Positions 5,844-6,147 of a stretch of DNA of 6,147 nt are shown here, piece after piece. The stretch comes from an uncultured Collinsella sp. Its GTDB lineage: Bacteria > Actinomycetota > Coriobacteriia > Coriobacteriales > Coriobacteriaceae. Positions within the stretch are counted from its first letter, which is position 1. Each line of letters begins with the position of its first letter. The translations under genes were made by a program, and so were the position numbers. The stretch is from NCBI GenBank assembly GCA_900552995.1, contig USBX01000060.1, positions 1-6,147 on the forward strand. The letters are read 5' to 3'. A model generated the notes under the pieces. The model was not told the DNA's origin and did not search any database. It saw only the letters and a list, made by a program, of their open reading frames with translations.

Positions 5844-5849
5844 ATTATA
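5844..5849 (-). promoter_or_regulatory. Probable higBA promoter -10 box
   Basis: The minus strand reads a perfect TATAAT (5849-5844) in a locally AT-rich stretch. Transcription would start near 5837, leaving a leader of about 45 bases that contains the operator palindrome. The -35 is weak (TAGAAA, 18-base spacer). The short palindrome AAACGTTT (5818-5825) lies just downstream. Confidence 0.5.
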
Positions 5850-5894
5850 TCGTACGTTTGTTCGTGTTTTCTAGAACAAATAGTCCTTTGCGCC

Positions 5895-6147
5895 TTAGTC
5901 AAGCAAAAGCAATCGTTTGTAGACATCGAGGCCTTTGAGAAGGATTTCCTCGTCGAAGAGCATGCTATCGGTATGCAGAGCGCTTGTGGCATAGGCGGGA
6001 CAGCCATCCGAATCACTCGGGTTGTCTTGGTCCTCTGGCATACCCGTGCCCAGCAGGAAAAACACGCCCGGCAAATGGCGTTGATAGAACGCGAAATCCT
6101 CGGCGATCAGCAGCGGTTCCTCCACAAGCTGCAGCCCGGGCAAGGCA
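5895..6147 (-). CDS. M20D-type amidohydrolase/peptidase, C-terminal end (truncated by window edge)
   Basis: The last 83 codons are visible, ending at TAA (5897-5895); the start lies beyond base 6147. The fragment has AEDFAFYQRHLPGVFFLLGTG, matching the conserved SEDF...PG.F.FLG segment of M20D hydrolases, where the acidic residue before DF contributes to metal binding. It also has ALHTDSMLFDEEILLKGLDVYKRLL, whose His corresponds to the final metal ligand. Such enzymes hydrolyse N-acyl amino acids or related amides (hippurate hydrolase, aminoacylase and N-acetyl-diaminopimelate deacetylase types). Substrate cannot be told from this piece. The natural DVYKR here is an internal, real sequence and not the adapter peptide. 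It lies 102 bases upstream of higB with no clear terminator between them. Confidence 0.85.
   Translation of the reverse strand, partial: ALPGLQLVEEPLLIAEDFAFYQRHLPGVFFLLGTGMPEDQDNPSDSDGCPAYATSALHTDSMLFDEEILLKGLDVYKRLLLLD

Noticed and set aside
5895..5945. DVYKR in the amidohydrolase tail, similar to the adapter peptide
   Set aside because: The DNA there does not contain the mosaic end sequence, and the residues fit the normal C-terminal helix of the family.

Overview
The window looks like the end of a metagenomic or isolate contig from a high-GC anaerobic gut actinobacterium. I would guess a Coriobacteriia member such as Collinsella, but that is inferred from composition and gene style only (alanine-rich secreted proteins, a Tat-type lipoprotein, HigBA, an M20D peptidase) and was not tested by any search. 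The first 49 bases are not biological. They read as an Illumina Nextera i7 adapter (tail of P7, an 8-base index, then the transposase mosaic end), so genomic sequence starts at base 50.

Layout, left to right. Bases 50-604 (minus) hold the N-terminal 185 residues of an ATP-grasp carboxylate-amine ligase resembling D-aspartate ligases, cut by the contig end. A 422-base intergenic region follows, with a probable minus-strand promoter near the ligase and a cluster of interlocking CAAGTT/AACTTG palindromes near the next gene. Bases 1027-2160 (plus) encode a secreted protein with a PcsB/CwlO-like coiled coil and a C-terminal lysozyme-like domain. Its strong terminator (2171-2200) lies between it and a convergent minus-strand gene, a membrane-anchored Ser/Thr kinase (2198-3577).

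Upstream of the kinase on the same strand are a helix-turn-helix regulator gene broken by an in-frame TAG (3676-4098) and a DUF4352-like lipoprotein (4138-4680). The spacing of 39 and about 98 bases suggests a lipoprotein / regulator / kinase unit, possibly a signalling cassette. The lipoprotein leader holds a perfect 14-bp inverted repeat whose 3' arm contains the ribosome binding site, so the leader could hide its own start. Further upstream, still on the minus strand, are a small unrecognised membrane protein (4845-5168), a HigB-HigA toxin-antitoxin pair (5198-5792) with a palindromic operator candidate and a perfect -10 box, and the C-terminal end of an M20D-type amidohydrolase (5895-6147), cut by the window edge.

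The points most worth a second look are the ribosome-site-sequestering inverted repeat, the amber-interrupted regulator beside an intact kinase, the palindrome cluster ahead of the secreted lysozyme-like gene, and the untrimmed adapter, which can create a false protein start. I saw no rRNA, tRNA, CRISPR array, insertion sequence or phage gene.
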